DNA of 64,000 nucleotides, from positions 15,857,455-15,921,454 of the forward strand of contig OY741266.1 of assembly GCA_963514095.1 (NCBI GenBank), in the 5' to 3' direction. The notes beneath the pieces are model-generated. The model was not told where the DNA came from. It made no database searches and was given only the letters and a program-made list of their open reading frames with translations. The position numbers and the translations under genes were made by a program. Positions 46,761-57,990 of the stretch are shown one piece after another (the first letter of the stretch is position 1; each line of letters begins with the position of its first letter). The stretch comes from Eutrigla gurnardus (lineage: Eukaryota; Chordata; Actinopteri; Perciformes; Triglidae).

Positions 46761-47237
46761 TCTGTACTGGTGGCTGCAGGCTGTGATGATCAGCTACGAG
46801 TTCACAGCTTATTATTACCTGACTAATTACACTGGCTGCCGTAAGCTGGCGGCCCAGTGCCTGTATTTATAATCAAAGTGGAATTAAACTATTAACTGAA
46901 TTAATGGTGCCTTGGTGTATATTGTGTCAGCTCAAAGGAGAAGAGCATGATAAGTATTAATTTGTACCTCTGCACCTATCTCATGATGAGGGGAGATTTA
47001 TGAAAAAGACTGGAAACACAAAAGCCACAGGGACGATGCAGGTAGCAGGAGGGGGAGATGAGCCGAGACGTGAACTGAGCACAAAGTAAACATCACAAAT
47101 GATGTATCCGAAATGTGCTCACAAACCTTACTTTGAATTCCTTTTATGGTTAACCATTGGACTACCAGTTTTGCTGTTATTACCTATGCAAACGATTCTA
47201 ACGTAATAAACTAAAAGTAATAGACTTTTAAAGTGGC

Positions 47238-47347
47238 AAATATTCAACTTTAAACTAGCAGATTTGCAAGTTTTAAATTCGCAAATTTGTGACTTTTAAT
47301 CTCAGAATATTGCCCACCTCTCTCCCTCTTTTTTTTTTTTTTTTTTT
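47238..47347. repeat. Degenerate ~22-bp minisatellite ending in poly-T
   Basis: Units of the type ACTTTAA-(n)-GCAAATTTG(C/T)(A/G)A(C/G)TTTTAA recur across 47238-47322 and resemble the fish repeat with 'TTAATCTCGTAAATTTACGAC' units. A pyrimidine stretch and about 19 T at 47329-47347 follow, then CAACAG, which looks like a splice acceptor but leads into no recognisable exon. Confidence 0.5.
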
Positions 47348-49763
47348 CAACAGTGGCCCTAATACGCCATCGTAGAAAGGGGTAAAGTCGATGCAATCAG
47401 ACTTGATTTTGCAACCAGAGGAGTCTCCCCCTGATGGCTGTTAGAAAGAATGAAAACATAAGGCACTTCTACATTGGCTTCACTTTTTAGACCAAGACAT
47501 TGCTGCTTGCAAATAGCAAAAAAGCTAGACACACAGTAGAATTGCCCACATGCACAACACACCTGACAGATTTGAAGAGTGTTTAAGATGGTATGCACAT
47601 CCTCTGATGGATTGATGCCTATAAGACATGAAATGCAGTACTATTCTGTGGTGCCCCCCTAAAAAATCAGCATAACTCCAAAAGGATGAACATCAAACTA
47701 ATATTAAAATGAGAAAACATCAAACATCACGCAAACCTCACTGAAGATCAGAACTTTGATGGCTAGAAATAAACCTTTAATGTCACAGAGTACTAGACGG
47801 GATGGTATTTAGAAGCAGCAGCTTTTTAAATGTCGGTTTTCACAAATGTGGATTTCTATTTTGTGGATTTGTTTCTTAAGGTATTGAGCCCGTGTCTTTG
47901 GCCGATTGTGAATGAATGCCACACTATCATTGTCATTGATTGACGCACAGTATGCATCACATCATAGTGCAGACTGCACAGGTGACAATGATGGATTTCA
48001 CCACTGAGTTATCTACAGTCAATGTCTAAGTGGATTTCATCAGGGGATCATGTGCCAGCGTGAGCTTAAACACAAACAGGCACATAGTTGGGTCTGATTT
48101 CAATAAATCATTACTATGTGTAAAATGGTAACCAAGGTGATACGGAGCTTTTTGTTTGCACTTGATGGTTTGAACTGTGATCATTGTTGATGGCTTCCCG
48201 ATCCCAATCCACAATTTTCTCATTAAGCGGGACAAGCCATTATTGTTACCTGCATCTACGTTTCACTCGAGCACCACCGGCCCCATTGTTTGTCTTCCAT
48301 CAGCTGTTGTATAAATAGACGTTAGCAGCTGTTTAATATGCAGCAATTATTTACAGCTCTTATTTCCATGCATTTGCAAATGAGTGCTTAATCAAATAAG
48401 ATTTCCCATCGATGGTTACATTTCTAAATGACAGAGTCCTGCACTAAATGAATGGGATAAGGCGTGTTCATGCGCACTGCCCATTGAGCTGGAATGATTC
48501 GAAGCACATTACATCTGCCATGCTTTACAGAGCGCCCATCGCTTTTTAACAGAGTGGAAAGATAATATAGTGAAGCCGATCACACGCCCCGTTGACAAAC
48601 ATTCATCCGGCATACATGCGTTAGGAAGCAGATGAGAGAGGCAATGCACAATAAACCGTATGGAGCACTCATTTCTTGTTTGGCAAATTTGTTACCTGAC
48701 TATATGGGTGGTGTGCGTCCGTGTGTATGTGACTTTGCACCTGAGCACATATTTGGATGTCAGAGTATGTGTTTGCATCTGGAATACGTATATGTGTAGA
48801 TTAACTGCATTTAGTCACACTTAGTTTGTGTATGTTTTGGGTTTTTTTTGGCTATGTTTTGTGTGTCAGGAGGCTTCACCTCGTCCCGGGAGTCCCTGGA
48901 CGCTCCAAAATAGAACACAAACAGGTGTGACATTTGACAAATTTGGTCGCGTTAGCAGACCACAAAATGAGAGAGACGGTGTGAGAGAGTGACGAGGAAG
49001 GATGGGGGATTTTTCCATTTCAACGGATCAACGACTTTCCAATTTTAACACAATTCTCATTTGGAATTCAGATCTGAATGCAGCAAGATATTCATTTGGG
49101 AAAATCAAGAGAGAAAATTGGGTCACCTGTGAGCCATTCATTTCACGCCGACAAAACAAATAAGCAATTTAAAAGAGAGGGTGAGAGAGGCGGGTAAGTG
49201 AAGAGAAAAAGAAAAGAAAATGATGTGTAGAGATCTAATGAAAGAGGGATAGAGGACGGAAATCAAAGTTGGTAATGATTATGAGTAGGATGATTCTGGT
49301 CAGATACAAGGAAGGTGGAGGACAGAGAGAGAGACAGTGATGTGTTAGATTGACTTTGGAATTTAATGAAAATGGCAGACATGCGGTTAGCATTCATTGC
49401 AACACACATTCACTGAATGTCAACCGACGCAGGCAGAGGTGAGGGGCCGGGTCACAGTTGCACTTAGTGCACTCATGGTGAGCCCTCCACTCATGGTGAG
49501 ACTCCCAACCGGAAAGATGCAAACACACTCACAGGCAGGATGCTGTCTTGAATAGATTATGCAAATGAGATGCAGAGTATGTCAGGCTGGCAGAAGAAAG
49601 GGAGTCAGGTGTGAACTGTGAAGGTTGATACGGGCCAAAGCAGTATTGGTGAGGAGGGGGGCTATAAGGGATGAAAAAAGCAGAGAGCACATGAGTGTGA
49701 GAGTGTAAGAAATATACAACTTGCTGTTGTTTTAATCATCTTTCTCCCTTTTCCTGTCTTTAG

Positions 49764-49851
49764 GACAGTCCATTGATCCTCCAATCAGACAGAAATGTGA
49801 CTGTCAATGCTCGGAATGATCAGGGACAACTGACGGGTCAGCTAACCGTGG
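49764..49851 (+). CDS. sgcz: Internal coding exon (exon B) of zeta-sarcoglycan
   Basis: The exon is 88 nt: 29 codons plus the first base of a glycine codon, so it starts in phase 0 and ends in phase 1. A strong polypyrimidine tract (TTTCTCCCTTTTCCTGTCTTTAG) precedes it and the donor GTAAGC follows. The peptide runs DSPLILQSDRNVTVNARN and then DQGQLTGQLTV. This matches my recollection of zeta-sarcoglycan and joins directly to the ...QSRR end of exon A. The N-V-T triplet is an N-glycosylation sequon in the extracellular domain. Delta-sarcoglycan differs here (ARNVTVNILND), which supports zeta. Because 88 is not divisible by three, skipping this exon alone would shift the frame. The next family exon, expected to start near 'ADAVEAQ', was not seen in the remaining 14 kb. 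Confidence 0.93.
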
Positions 49852-49857
49852 GTAAGC

Positions 49858-49904
49858 CACACACACACACACACACACGCACACACACACACACACACAC
49901 ACAC
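49858..49904. repeat. (CA)n tract beside exon B donor
   Basis: 47 nt of CA with one GC interruption at about 49879, starting 7 nt after the last base of exon B. In RNA it is a CA repeat, the classic hnRNP L binding type. A functional consequence is inference. Confidence 0.97.
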
Positions 49905-50539
49905 TGGCAGCAAACATTTTCCTCGAAAAATATCGTGACCACAAAATGTCTCCAAAACAGTCAGCCAAATCGCTTTGTTTGTGCTTCGATTCCAAAATCA
50001 TTTAACCTCCATCTGGTTACAAAACTAAATGCTATCTTTTTCCATGAGTGTATCTCACTGCGGGCCCACTCTGAAGACTTAGGATATATATAATATCACA
50101 TATTCTTATATGGCTAAAGTACTAGAAAAAAATCTAATGTTTAAATAATCAGAGGAAAATATATGTAAATTGTGCATGTGGAAATCCTTAATGAAGAAAT
50201 ATAGCCTTATGCTATTCTGGGTTCCAGCTCTTCATTGCTCAATAGAAGGAAGCAGCTCTGTTGCCAAAATCCAAATTAGACAGTAGCGTCCAGGTTTGAG
50301 GCTTCGCACAGCTGAGCAAAATAATTTCACCTAGTTTAATTCTGTCCAAAGAGGGACGGAGACAATCACACACTTGTTGCATCATGAGTATGAATGCAGC
50401 CTTTCAGTAATTGCACACTCAAAGTCCTGCCAGTCACATTTCTTGGAATTAGGGACGTGTTGTAACAGCCTAACTAGAATATTCAGCACGTTCAGTGTTT
50501 GGACAAACTGACATTGTCCATGGCCAAATGTGCACCAGG

Positions 50540-50900
50540 CTTTTACAAATCTTTTGAATTAGTGGCGCCCCCTATTGAGTGATTTCAAAATATATGTACA
50601 CTTGTGGGTAATTTTTTGCATTTGAACTGACCCTTAGTGGTTGAATTCAATGCAACTTTCAGGGTACGTTTCAGTCTCTTGTGAATATATGTGAATATAT
50701 ATATATAAGTGGCCAGAGAGTTGTTGACTAGACTTTGATAAGCTTGGTCCAATAATGATCCACAGGAAAATCCATCAGACCAATGATTGATGAGATGTCA
50801 GAAAATGTGTTTTTCCAAGCAATTTTTCTTTGTAGAAATAAATATTTGACTTCTGTTTAAAGTGTTGTCAGTAATCTTGATGGCAGTGTTGATTATGAGA
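50540..50900. repeat. Probable interspersed repeat (unclassified)
   Basis: ATTAGTGGCGCCCCCTATTGAGTG and the following TGACCCTTAGTGGTTGAATTCAATGCAACTTTCAGGGTACGTTTC have the look of a common fish dispersed repeat ('GTGGCGCCCCCTA' box). No termini or coding region could be defined. Confidence 0.35.
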
Positions 50901-53378
50901 CTCAAAAAACAGAGTTTCTATTCTGCAAAGCTCTGATGAATGTACATGCATCAAGGTGTATTAAAATCTGGAGTTTCGCCCAAGGAATTATTTTTTCTCC
51001 AAACCAATATTAATTCAATAAGGCACTTAGGTTCGCTTACGTATAGGCGTGAGACGTGATTCCGGACATAAAAAACACTTTTTTTAATATCAAAAATGTT
51101 AAAAGACATCCAAACACAATATCATAAGAATGCTCAAAAAGGGACAGGGGGATTCCTGAGCTGAGACCTAGTGGAGAGCTGTCTCCAAGAATGATGGCCC
51201 CAACAAAGGACGAGGACACCACCACCAGCGGACACACACCCCTCCCATGTAGGCTCTCAGCTTCTGGAAGAGTACACAACATATTACATTAGTTGAATAG
51301 CACACACACTGATCTAAATACTACGATGCACTTTAGTTGTTCCTTTTTCTTGTGCAGGAGTTGCCCTCCTGCCCTTAATACTGCAAACAAACAAAATCAG
51401 TATGAACTATTCAACCCAGCAGCCATCAACCAAACCAAAACAAACCAAGGACAGAACTAAACAGTGTTACCACTAACAAAAGAAACAAAACTAGGCTGCA
51501 AAACAATATAAACAAGCAGTCAAAATGCTGCAATTCAACAAAAAGACAATAAATAGACAAAGCAAACAGAAAAATGAAAGTGTAAACAGGTGAGTTATAG
51601 TTTTAGTTCAATGTGTGATGCCAGAAACTCTCCGTGCTTAAAAATACTCACTCTGCTGGGCCCATGCTGGAACAGGTTCAGTGGTTAAACAGCAGAGACA
51701 GATATTAATACAAAATAAACAAATTGTTTTTAAATAATAATGCCGAGAACCAAACAAGGAGAGAGAGGCCAACAGAGAGTCCAGACACAGAGGCCCAAAC
51801 AAAACATCAAAAAGTGACAAAGAGGAGAGCAGCGACCTGGGATCAGCTCACAGAGGAAATGTCCAGCCAAAGCTGTTCTGTGACAAACCATCGCAATCAA
51901 CGTGCAACAGAACAAATGAATGAATGAGCGTGCAATAAACCAGAGCGGCGATGCCGTTATAAAGCAGGTTAGAATGATCGACTTCTAGACAACGGGTACG
52001 TGTGTGTGAAGGTGTGTGTGCTAAATACACAGCAGTGGTGTTGGTGCCTCTTAGTGAGACGAGTTGCAGAAACAAAGGGTTAGTGACAGAGGACCCAAGA
52101 AGTTGTAATGTTAATCATAAATGAATAATCATCTTTATCGCAGCCAATCCGACATGAGTGGAATTCCTGCTGTTTATCAGCTTATCTAGTCTAAAGCAGG
52201 TGCTTATCACATAACCCCCACTGCTCCAGTTACCCTACGTCGTGAGACCTTCAGTATGTTTTGTGTCACGGTTGTCTTTACAATAAAAGCAGATTTGTAT
52301 CCCCTAAAAATAAATAAAGTGATTGGTTATCCTTCCCTTTTGGCTTGGATGAAACCGCTGTAAAAGGTATGGGTGCTTATTGATGCCGTCAAGAACATTT
52401 TCAGACGTGATTTGATGAGCCAGACCATGTTACCAGTGTGTGTCTGGCTAGTGGAACATGTGGTTGCATTTGGAAATTAAACATGACATGCTTCAAATAA
52501 CCCCATCAGTGTATTTCAACCTTCCACAACTGTCTTACTGAACATTTGCATATTTAGAATCAAGTACTTGCTTCCCACCTTGCTCCTTTCATACTCTATG
52601 AAGCAGACGGTTATGTTACACAACTAAAACTCTTTTAATCAGCAATAGAAATTTAAAAAAAAACTGTATGAAAAGTGCATCATTATTCCCCAGACTTGAC
52701 TTTATGTGACGTCAGAATTCAGTTTCTGAAAGAGAAGATTTTCACAAAGTACCATTTACAACCTGGCAGGTGACGTGGATAGTATTTCCAGGTGGAAGGC
52801 TCCTCCCCACTGTCTTCCTCAGTTGGTGTGAATGCAACATATAGCGTATTCATCACCTGTAGGCCGGCTAGGCATGTCTAGTGTCTTTATACGCACACAC
52901 AGCCTTTCCCTTCCTGACACTTTGAAGGCTTGAAATCCCTGTCAGCTCACCTCCTGCTGTTCAAACTCCCTAAAGCAGCTTTCCTCACCAAGGAAAGCAC
53001 TTTAACGCTTATGTGTCTGAGTGAATGTGTGTCTGCGTACCTCTCTCGCCGTCAGCAGAATCAGTCTGCTTTAAAACTAGACAGCCTATTGCAACCAATG
53101 TAGTCAGGCTGCTACGTGATCATGTGAAGAGTGTTGGGTCTGACCTCACTTGACGCAGTGGGGACTGCACACGAGGTGACGTTATGAATACTGAATGAAT
53201 GAATACTGAATTATCTTACTGGTATTCCCTTTATGTCTCACTCACGCACACATAAACACCAATCACACACAAATCCGGTCACACACTCAGAGCACAGCAG
53301 CCACAACTTTGGGTTGAAAGTCCCCACCCACAGGGAAACCTGCCAAGCAAGTAGGTGTTCCATCAATAAACACTTTGT

Positions 53379-53379
<1 letters not shown>

Positions 53380-53464
<85 letters not shown>
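53380..53464. repeat. (CA)42 microsatellite
   Basis: 85 nt uninterrupted AC/CA, the longest pure dinucleotide tract in the window. Confidence 0.97.
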
Positions 53465-53465
<1 letters not shown>

Positions 53466-53626
53466 TAAAGACCTCAGTGACTGTCTGATGGGATGGAATG
53501 GGACAGAATGAATCCTCCTGAGGATCTTCTTCTGTTGGGTTCCGGAAATCCCTTGGTCTCCTTCTGCTGTTGCCTCCTTTGCCTCTGTGCTTACTCAGCA
53601 GCACATTTAGCACACATGCAATCAAA

Positions 53627-53664
53627 CACACACACACACACACTCACTCGCGCACGCGCGCTCT
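53627..53664. repeat. CA tract with CG alternation (Z-DNA-prone)
   Basis: About 17 nt CA followed by CTCACTCGCGCACGCGCGCTC. Alternating purine-pyrimidine sequence with CG steps favours left-handed DNA. Confidence 0.75.
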
Positions 53665-54766
53665 TCCTCGCCTCTCTTTTGTCAGTAACCCCATGGGGAT
53701 GTTCAGAAATCCTGAAAGTAAGGCTGTTATTTCTCCTCACCAGACACTCGCCACACTGGAAGCAGAAAAGTTCCACCTCAGTAAACCCCTCATTAGTATT
53801 CACCACTGAAACTCACCAGAGGAACAGCATGTACCGGAGCTTGTACAAGAGGGACAGGATCACCACAGTCAGTGGCATGGAAAGGTGAAACGTTTGGACT
53901 TTACATTTACATAGAATAAGAAGACACAGGTGATCTGACACTTTATTACATACTGGATTGTAAAATAGGTAATTTGAGCAAATGGAGTTGAAAGAGGAGA
54001 GAAAGATCCCAGTGCTGTGGTAAAAGCTCTGCAAGTAGGGACAAAATGTAAAAAAAATATGGTCAAGATAGTATATTAAAGTTTTCATGAGGTCAATATG
54101 ATTTATTAGACATAGTTCAACAAAATATCAGCTTGGAGGGAACATTGGTCCTAATTGCTCTCTTTTTTTGTTTGGTGCTTGACATTTCTTTAACATGGCA
54201 ACATCAAAATGTGACTGACAGCAAATGTAATTAGCGCGTGCCACCTGCAGGGTACATGTTGGCTGTTGCAGGTAAAAAGAATTCAGGTCACCGCTGCCAT
54301 GGCAAATTGGCTTTCCTTTTAATAAGAAATAGTGTTTTCAAAAAGCAATTTCCCAAATAAAGAATAGTCAGGGATAAATGTTACATGATATATTCCATAT
54401 TTCCACTGTCTGGTACCACAACTCAGTGTTTACAATCCTAAAGCATTCTACACATATTTCAGAAGTAGCCTGTAGAAATGTTTATTGAGCTGCCACAATG
54501 GCAAGTAAGGGGGGGAAATAGAAAAGAAGTTCTGACCCTGCTGATGGATGTTTAATGTTTAGTACAGTATAGCCAGTAAGCCTCTGTTCTCCATTGTGAT
54601 GAGAGTGTTTCACACCCCTCCATACTGAATGTCATAGGACAGACTGAGCAACACAACCATGCACTCCTCTGTGTTTACCTCATGTCCCCATGAGGGCCCA
54701 TCTTTCAACAGAGAAGGTCTGAGCAGCCTACATGTATGGCCTTGGGCCTCCCATATCAGTTTTATT

Positions 54767-54767
<1 letters not shown>

Positions 54768-54827
<60 letters not shown>
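54768..54827. repeat. (CT)30 microsatellite
   Basis: 60 nt CT followed by CTGTCTGTCCCTCTCC, a homopyrimidine-rich region to about 54890. Confidence 0.97.
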
Positions 54828-54831
<4 letters not shown>

Positions 54832-55625
54832 GTCCCTCTCCCACTTTCTTTCATCCCCCCATACCCTCTCTTCCTCTCCGCCACTGTCAGCTCGTTAATG
54901 TGAGTGAGAACCTGTCATCTTTGTCTTATGAATGGCCGACCATAAAGATGATGAGTGAACTTGGAGTTTTGAAGGCATACCCTTTCACCCGCCCGGGTGA
55001 TGATGTCTCAGCATTAGAGGCAATGCAGTGGTAGGAAGAATAGAATATTACCAGAGCAGGAGCAGGTTTTTCTCATTAAGTCACTGTGCAAACTTTAAAA
55101 AAGTAAAATACCCATAATTAAAAAGCAACAAAACTTATGCTCACAAGTCAAACTGCTCCTACTTCTTAAAAAGTTGATAAAGAGCAGAACATACAGAACT
55201 TACTGTGTATTAACAATCCTCTAAAATGTCTGTGAGTGAAGCCACAAATGTCTGCTTCGCTTACTGTAAAGAAAGCAACAACAAAAAACACACACAGTTA
55301 TAACAGGGGAAAATTGTTTGTATGTTGTTAAAACATGCGTAAAGCTGTCCACAAGTATAATACTAATAAGTGCTTAAACCAGCCAGCTCATTTATTCTTC
55401 CCTGTTTGTTCCCCACACTTCACCTGTGTGTCTGTCTCTTGGCAAAGTTAGCAGTCTTTACAGCCGGTGTGAGTGAGTGTTGTGTTTATGTTCTGGCTCT
55501 CTTATTGACTTTTCATTTTTCTAAGTGCATGCTGCTGATAATGAATGTTTTTCTCCCCTAGCAGGAGAGGTATCGGTAGCACTCATTACCCTTGTGTATG
55601 AGTTTGTGTTATTTTAATAGGGACG

Positions 55626-55646
55626 GTGTGTGTGTGTGTGTGTGTG
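55626..55646. repeat. (GT)n microsatellite
   Basis: 21 nt GT. Confidence 0.9.
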
Positions 55647-56094
55647 CTCGTGGATGTATGTGCATGCGTGTTTAAAAAAGATTTTGTGAAGTGAGTTACA
55701 GGGAGTCATTCCCTCATTCAGTACCTGCCATTAAAACAACCCCTCCAACTTTAAAAGTCACTTTCAGCACTCAACCTTTCCCTCTCTCACTTTTTCATCG
55801 TTCAACACACTTCCCCTCCTTATGTCTCTTGCCCTTTTCCTAATATTTTGTCTTTGCTTCAGTTCTCATCCTTTTTTTTAATTCTGTTCTTTTTTTTCCT
55901 TTCTGATTTCACTCCCTTTTTTTAATCATGCAAGGACCTCATCTCTTATGAAACCAATGAATTCCCAGCTGACCTTGTTACCTTCTCCTATAGCCTACTC
56001 AAGCTTTGCATTTATCACTTCATTATCTTTACCTTCCTACACTAATTATGTTCCCTTTTATCTCGGTGGAATCAGTCACCTCATTTCTCTGGCA

Positions 56095-56170
56095 TTTAGC
56101 TGATGTAGCTCAAATGGTGGATTATCAAAGCAGTGCAATTGCGGGACTGAAAGTCAAAGGCCATCGAGTA
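56095..56170 (+). repeat. Possible tRNA-derived SINE head
   Basis: TGATGTAGCTCAAATGGTGGA resembles a Pol III A box (TRGCNNARYNGG) and GGCCATCGAGTAC about 45 nt later resembles a poor B box (GGTTCGANTCC). The match is weak and the body family is not recognised. Confidence 0.28.
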
Positions 56171-56589
56171 CAATATGGTTTAGGGGTTGTTGTAAAAGTA
56201 AGTTGAATTTTCCAAGGGATAGCCTGTCATGTGTACTTGTATGGAAAATTCCCCATTCCAACAAGGCCTGCATTTGATCCTTTTTATACCCAGATCTAGA
56301 AAAAAATCACTGTATAGGTATGGTTTTACTCGCATCACCATAAGCATTCTATGATTTAATTCAATGTGATTGACCTGCTACCACAGACGCTACACCACAT
56401 ACTCATTCTCCCCATTATCGGAGTAAGTACAACATCTGCGCCCCCAAAAGTTGGCCCCTAGAAGGCATTCCTTTTCAGCTTTTAAGATCAGTTGTTATAC
56501 AGTTGGGTCAAGTATTATTGCATTGATAAACACCTTCTTATGTGTTCCAGCAGCTTATCATAAAGCTCCACATCTGTCTGTTCTAATTG

Positions 56590-57990
56590 CAAGCCTATTT
56601 CTAAACCTTTCGACCTAAAGCTCCAATGTAGTTTTTATTTAGTTGTAAATATTTTAGATAACCTTGACATTTATCAATAGTTTCAGTCTGGCTTTGAATC
56701 ACACCATGTTACTATAACAGCTCTTTTACGAATTGCTAATGACCTTCTTGGAACTGTTGAGTCAGGGAAGTTGAGTCCTTTCACAATGTGGATCAGATGA
56801 TCCTTTTTCACACCTTGACCATTGTGTGAACATTAAAGACATTGCCCTGGAATGGTCCGAATAATACCTGACAAAGAGGAGTTTTTCACCTCAATGAATA
56901 TTGTTCATCAGTGGCCCCATTTTCTCGTGGGGTTCCTCAAGGCTTTATATTGGGCCTCTCCTTGAATATGCTGCCCTTGGGGTCACTTTAAAAAAAAAAC
57001 CACAAAATTGTTTTTCGTTGCTTTGCTCATGATGTAAAAATCAATTTGCCTTTCTAGACAAACAGTAAAGATCGATTGCAGCCTTTGCTGAACTATTTAA
57101 ATTACACAAACATTTGGATGAATTTAAACTTCCTCAATCTTAATCAAAATAATACTGATTCATACTCATTATGTTTTTAGAAGACCTGACCTACTGGATA
57201 ACTCTTTTGGTCTTCTTGGTCACAATATTCTCATGATCGACCTTGTATTAACAATATTGGGATTACTTTTGAAACCTCTTTCAAATTTGATAAATAAACT
57301 AGCTAAATTTGTCAAAACTACTTCTTTTGCAGTTAAGAACTTTTTCCAAGGTAAAAACCCTGTTTCTCTCCCAAAGACCTTGAGAGAGTTATTCTTTTGT
57401 TCTTGTATTAAATGTCTGTTAGACTGATCTAATTAAATGTATCTGGGTGTAGAACAGTCGTCTCTCTGTCGTCTGCAGGTGGTACAGATTGCTCGCCTCC
57501 TCACTGGGAAAAGAAAACGGGATCACGTATCACTGGCTTCCTGTCAATTTCAGCATTGATTTAGATATCCTATTTTTTGTTTATAAGGTTTCAAATGGAC
57601 TGGCACCATCATGTAGTAGAACCCTTGCATCTCCATACTCCAGGTGGAGCACAGAGGTTGACCAATCAGCTGCCCCTTGATGTCACCAGAACTATTAACA
57701 CAAGCTTTTGTGATGACCACCCCGAGTCTCTATAGAAGAAATGCCCACAATAGAGAAACATCTAAATCACTGCCTGAGACCTACCCTTTTCTCATTAGCA
57801 TTTGATTGATTTGCGCTTGACTCATCTGTTGGCTGCATTTCTTTCACTTCTATTATGTGCACATTGTGTTTATTATTTTCTTCTTTTCTTGTCATTTGCT
57901 ATGCATTTATCTGCATGTTATGCTTGTTCCGCACTTTGGTCATTTGTGATTGGGTAGATTTTAAATATGCTTTACAAATAACGTTTTTTT
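56590..57990 (+). pseudogene. Degenerate L2-type LINE reverse transcriptase
   Basis: Frame-shifted pieces of a non-LTR reverse transcriptase appear in the right order. About 56681 reads FQSGFESHH and TALLRIANDLL. About 56923 reads SRGVPQGFILG (consensus GVPQGS.LGP). About 57022 reads FAHDVKINLP, where the catalytic box normally reads YADD, so one aspartate is lost. At 57531 to about 57610 HWLPVNFSIDLDILFFVYK and NGLAP mark the C-terminal region of fish L2/Maui-like elements. The end, GATTTTAAATATGCTTTACAAATAA near 57957-57980, resembles the L2 3' terminus. Many stops and shifts make it an old 5'-truncated copy. The exact clade (L2 versus Rex1-like) is not settled. Confidence 0.82.

Larger units (their letters stand above)
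14415..49763 (+). other. sgcz: sgcz intron between exons A and B (35,349 bp)
   Basis: The intron runs from donor GTAAGA after exon A to acceptor TTTAG before exon B and is phase 0. It contains most of the transposable elements in the window, listed separately. Long introns are characteristic of sarcoglycan zeta; the human gene exceeds 1 Mb. Stretches without listed features (for example 15.9-17.1, 19.5-20.8, 23.7-25.2, 29.6-31.7, 32.3-34.6, 35.4-38.0, 39.6-41.9, 44.99-46.3 and 47.35-49.7 kb) are AT-rich sequence in which I see no gene. Some may be conserved regulatory DNA, which cannot be judged without alignment. Confidence 0.88.

Noticed and set aside
47310..47360. Strong splice-acceptor look-alike (CTCTCTCCC, T19, CAACAG)
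   Set aside because: The sequence after it has no frame resembling sarcoglycan or another known protein and no clear donor.
14415..49763. Intronic miR-383 (known inside SGCZ of mammals)
   Set aside because: I looked for the mature miR-383-like sequence (GATCAGAAGGTGATTG) on both strands and saw no match. The nearest look-alike at about 35440 does not fit and has no hairpin partner that I could see.
54890..55034. Possible downstream sarcoglycan exon after TGTCAG, with a DDVSALEAMQW frame
   Set aside because: It does not match the expected ADAVEAQ...VLFSADEDE segment, has an in-frame stop before any donor, and starts in a different context from the phase-1 junction needed.
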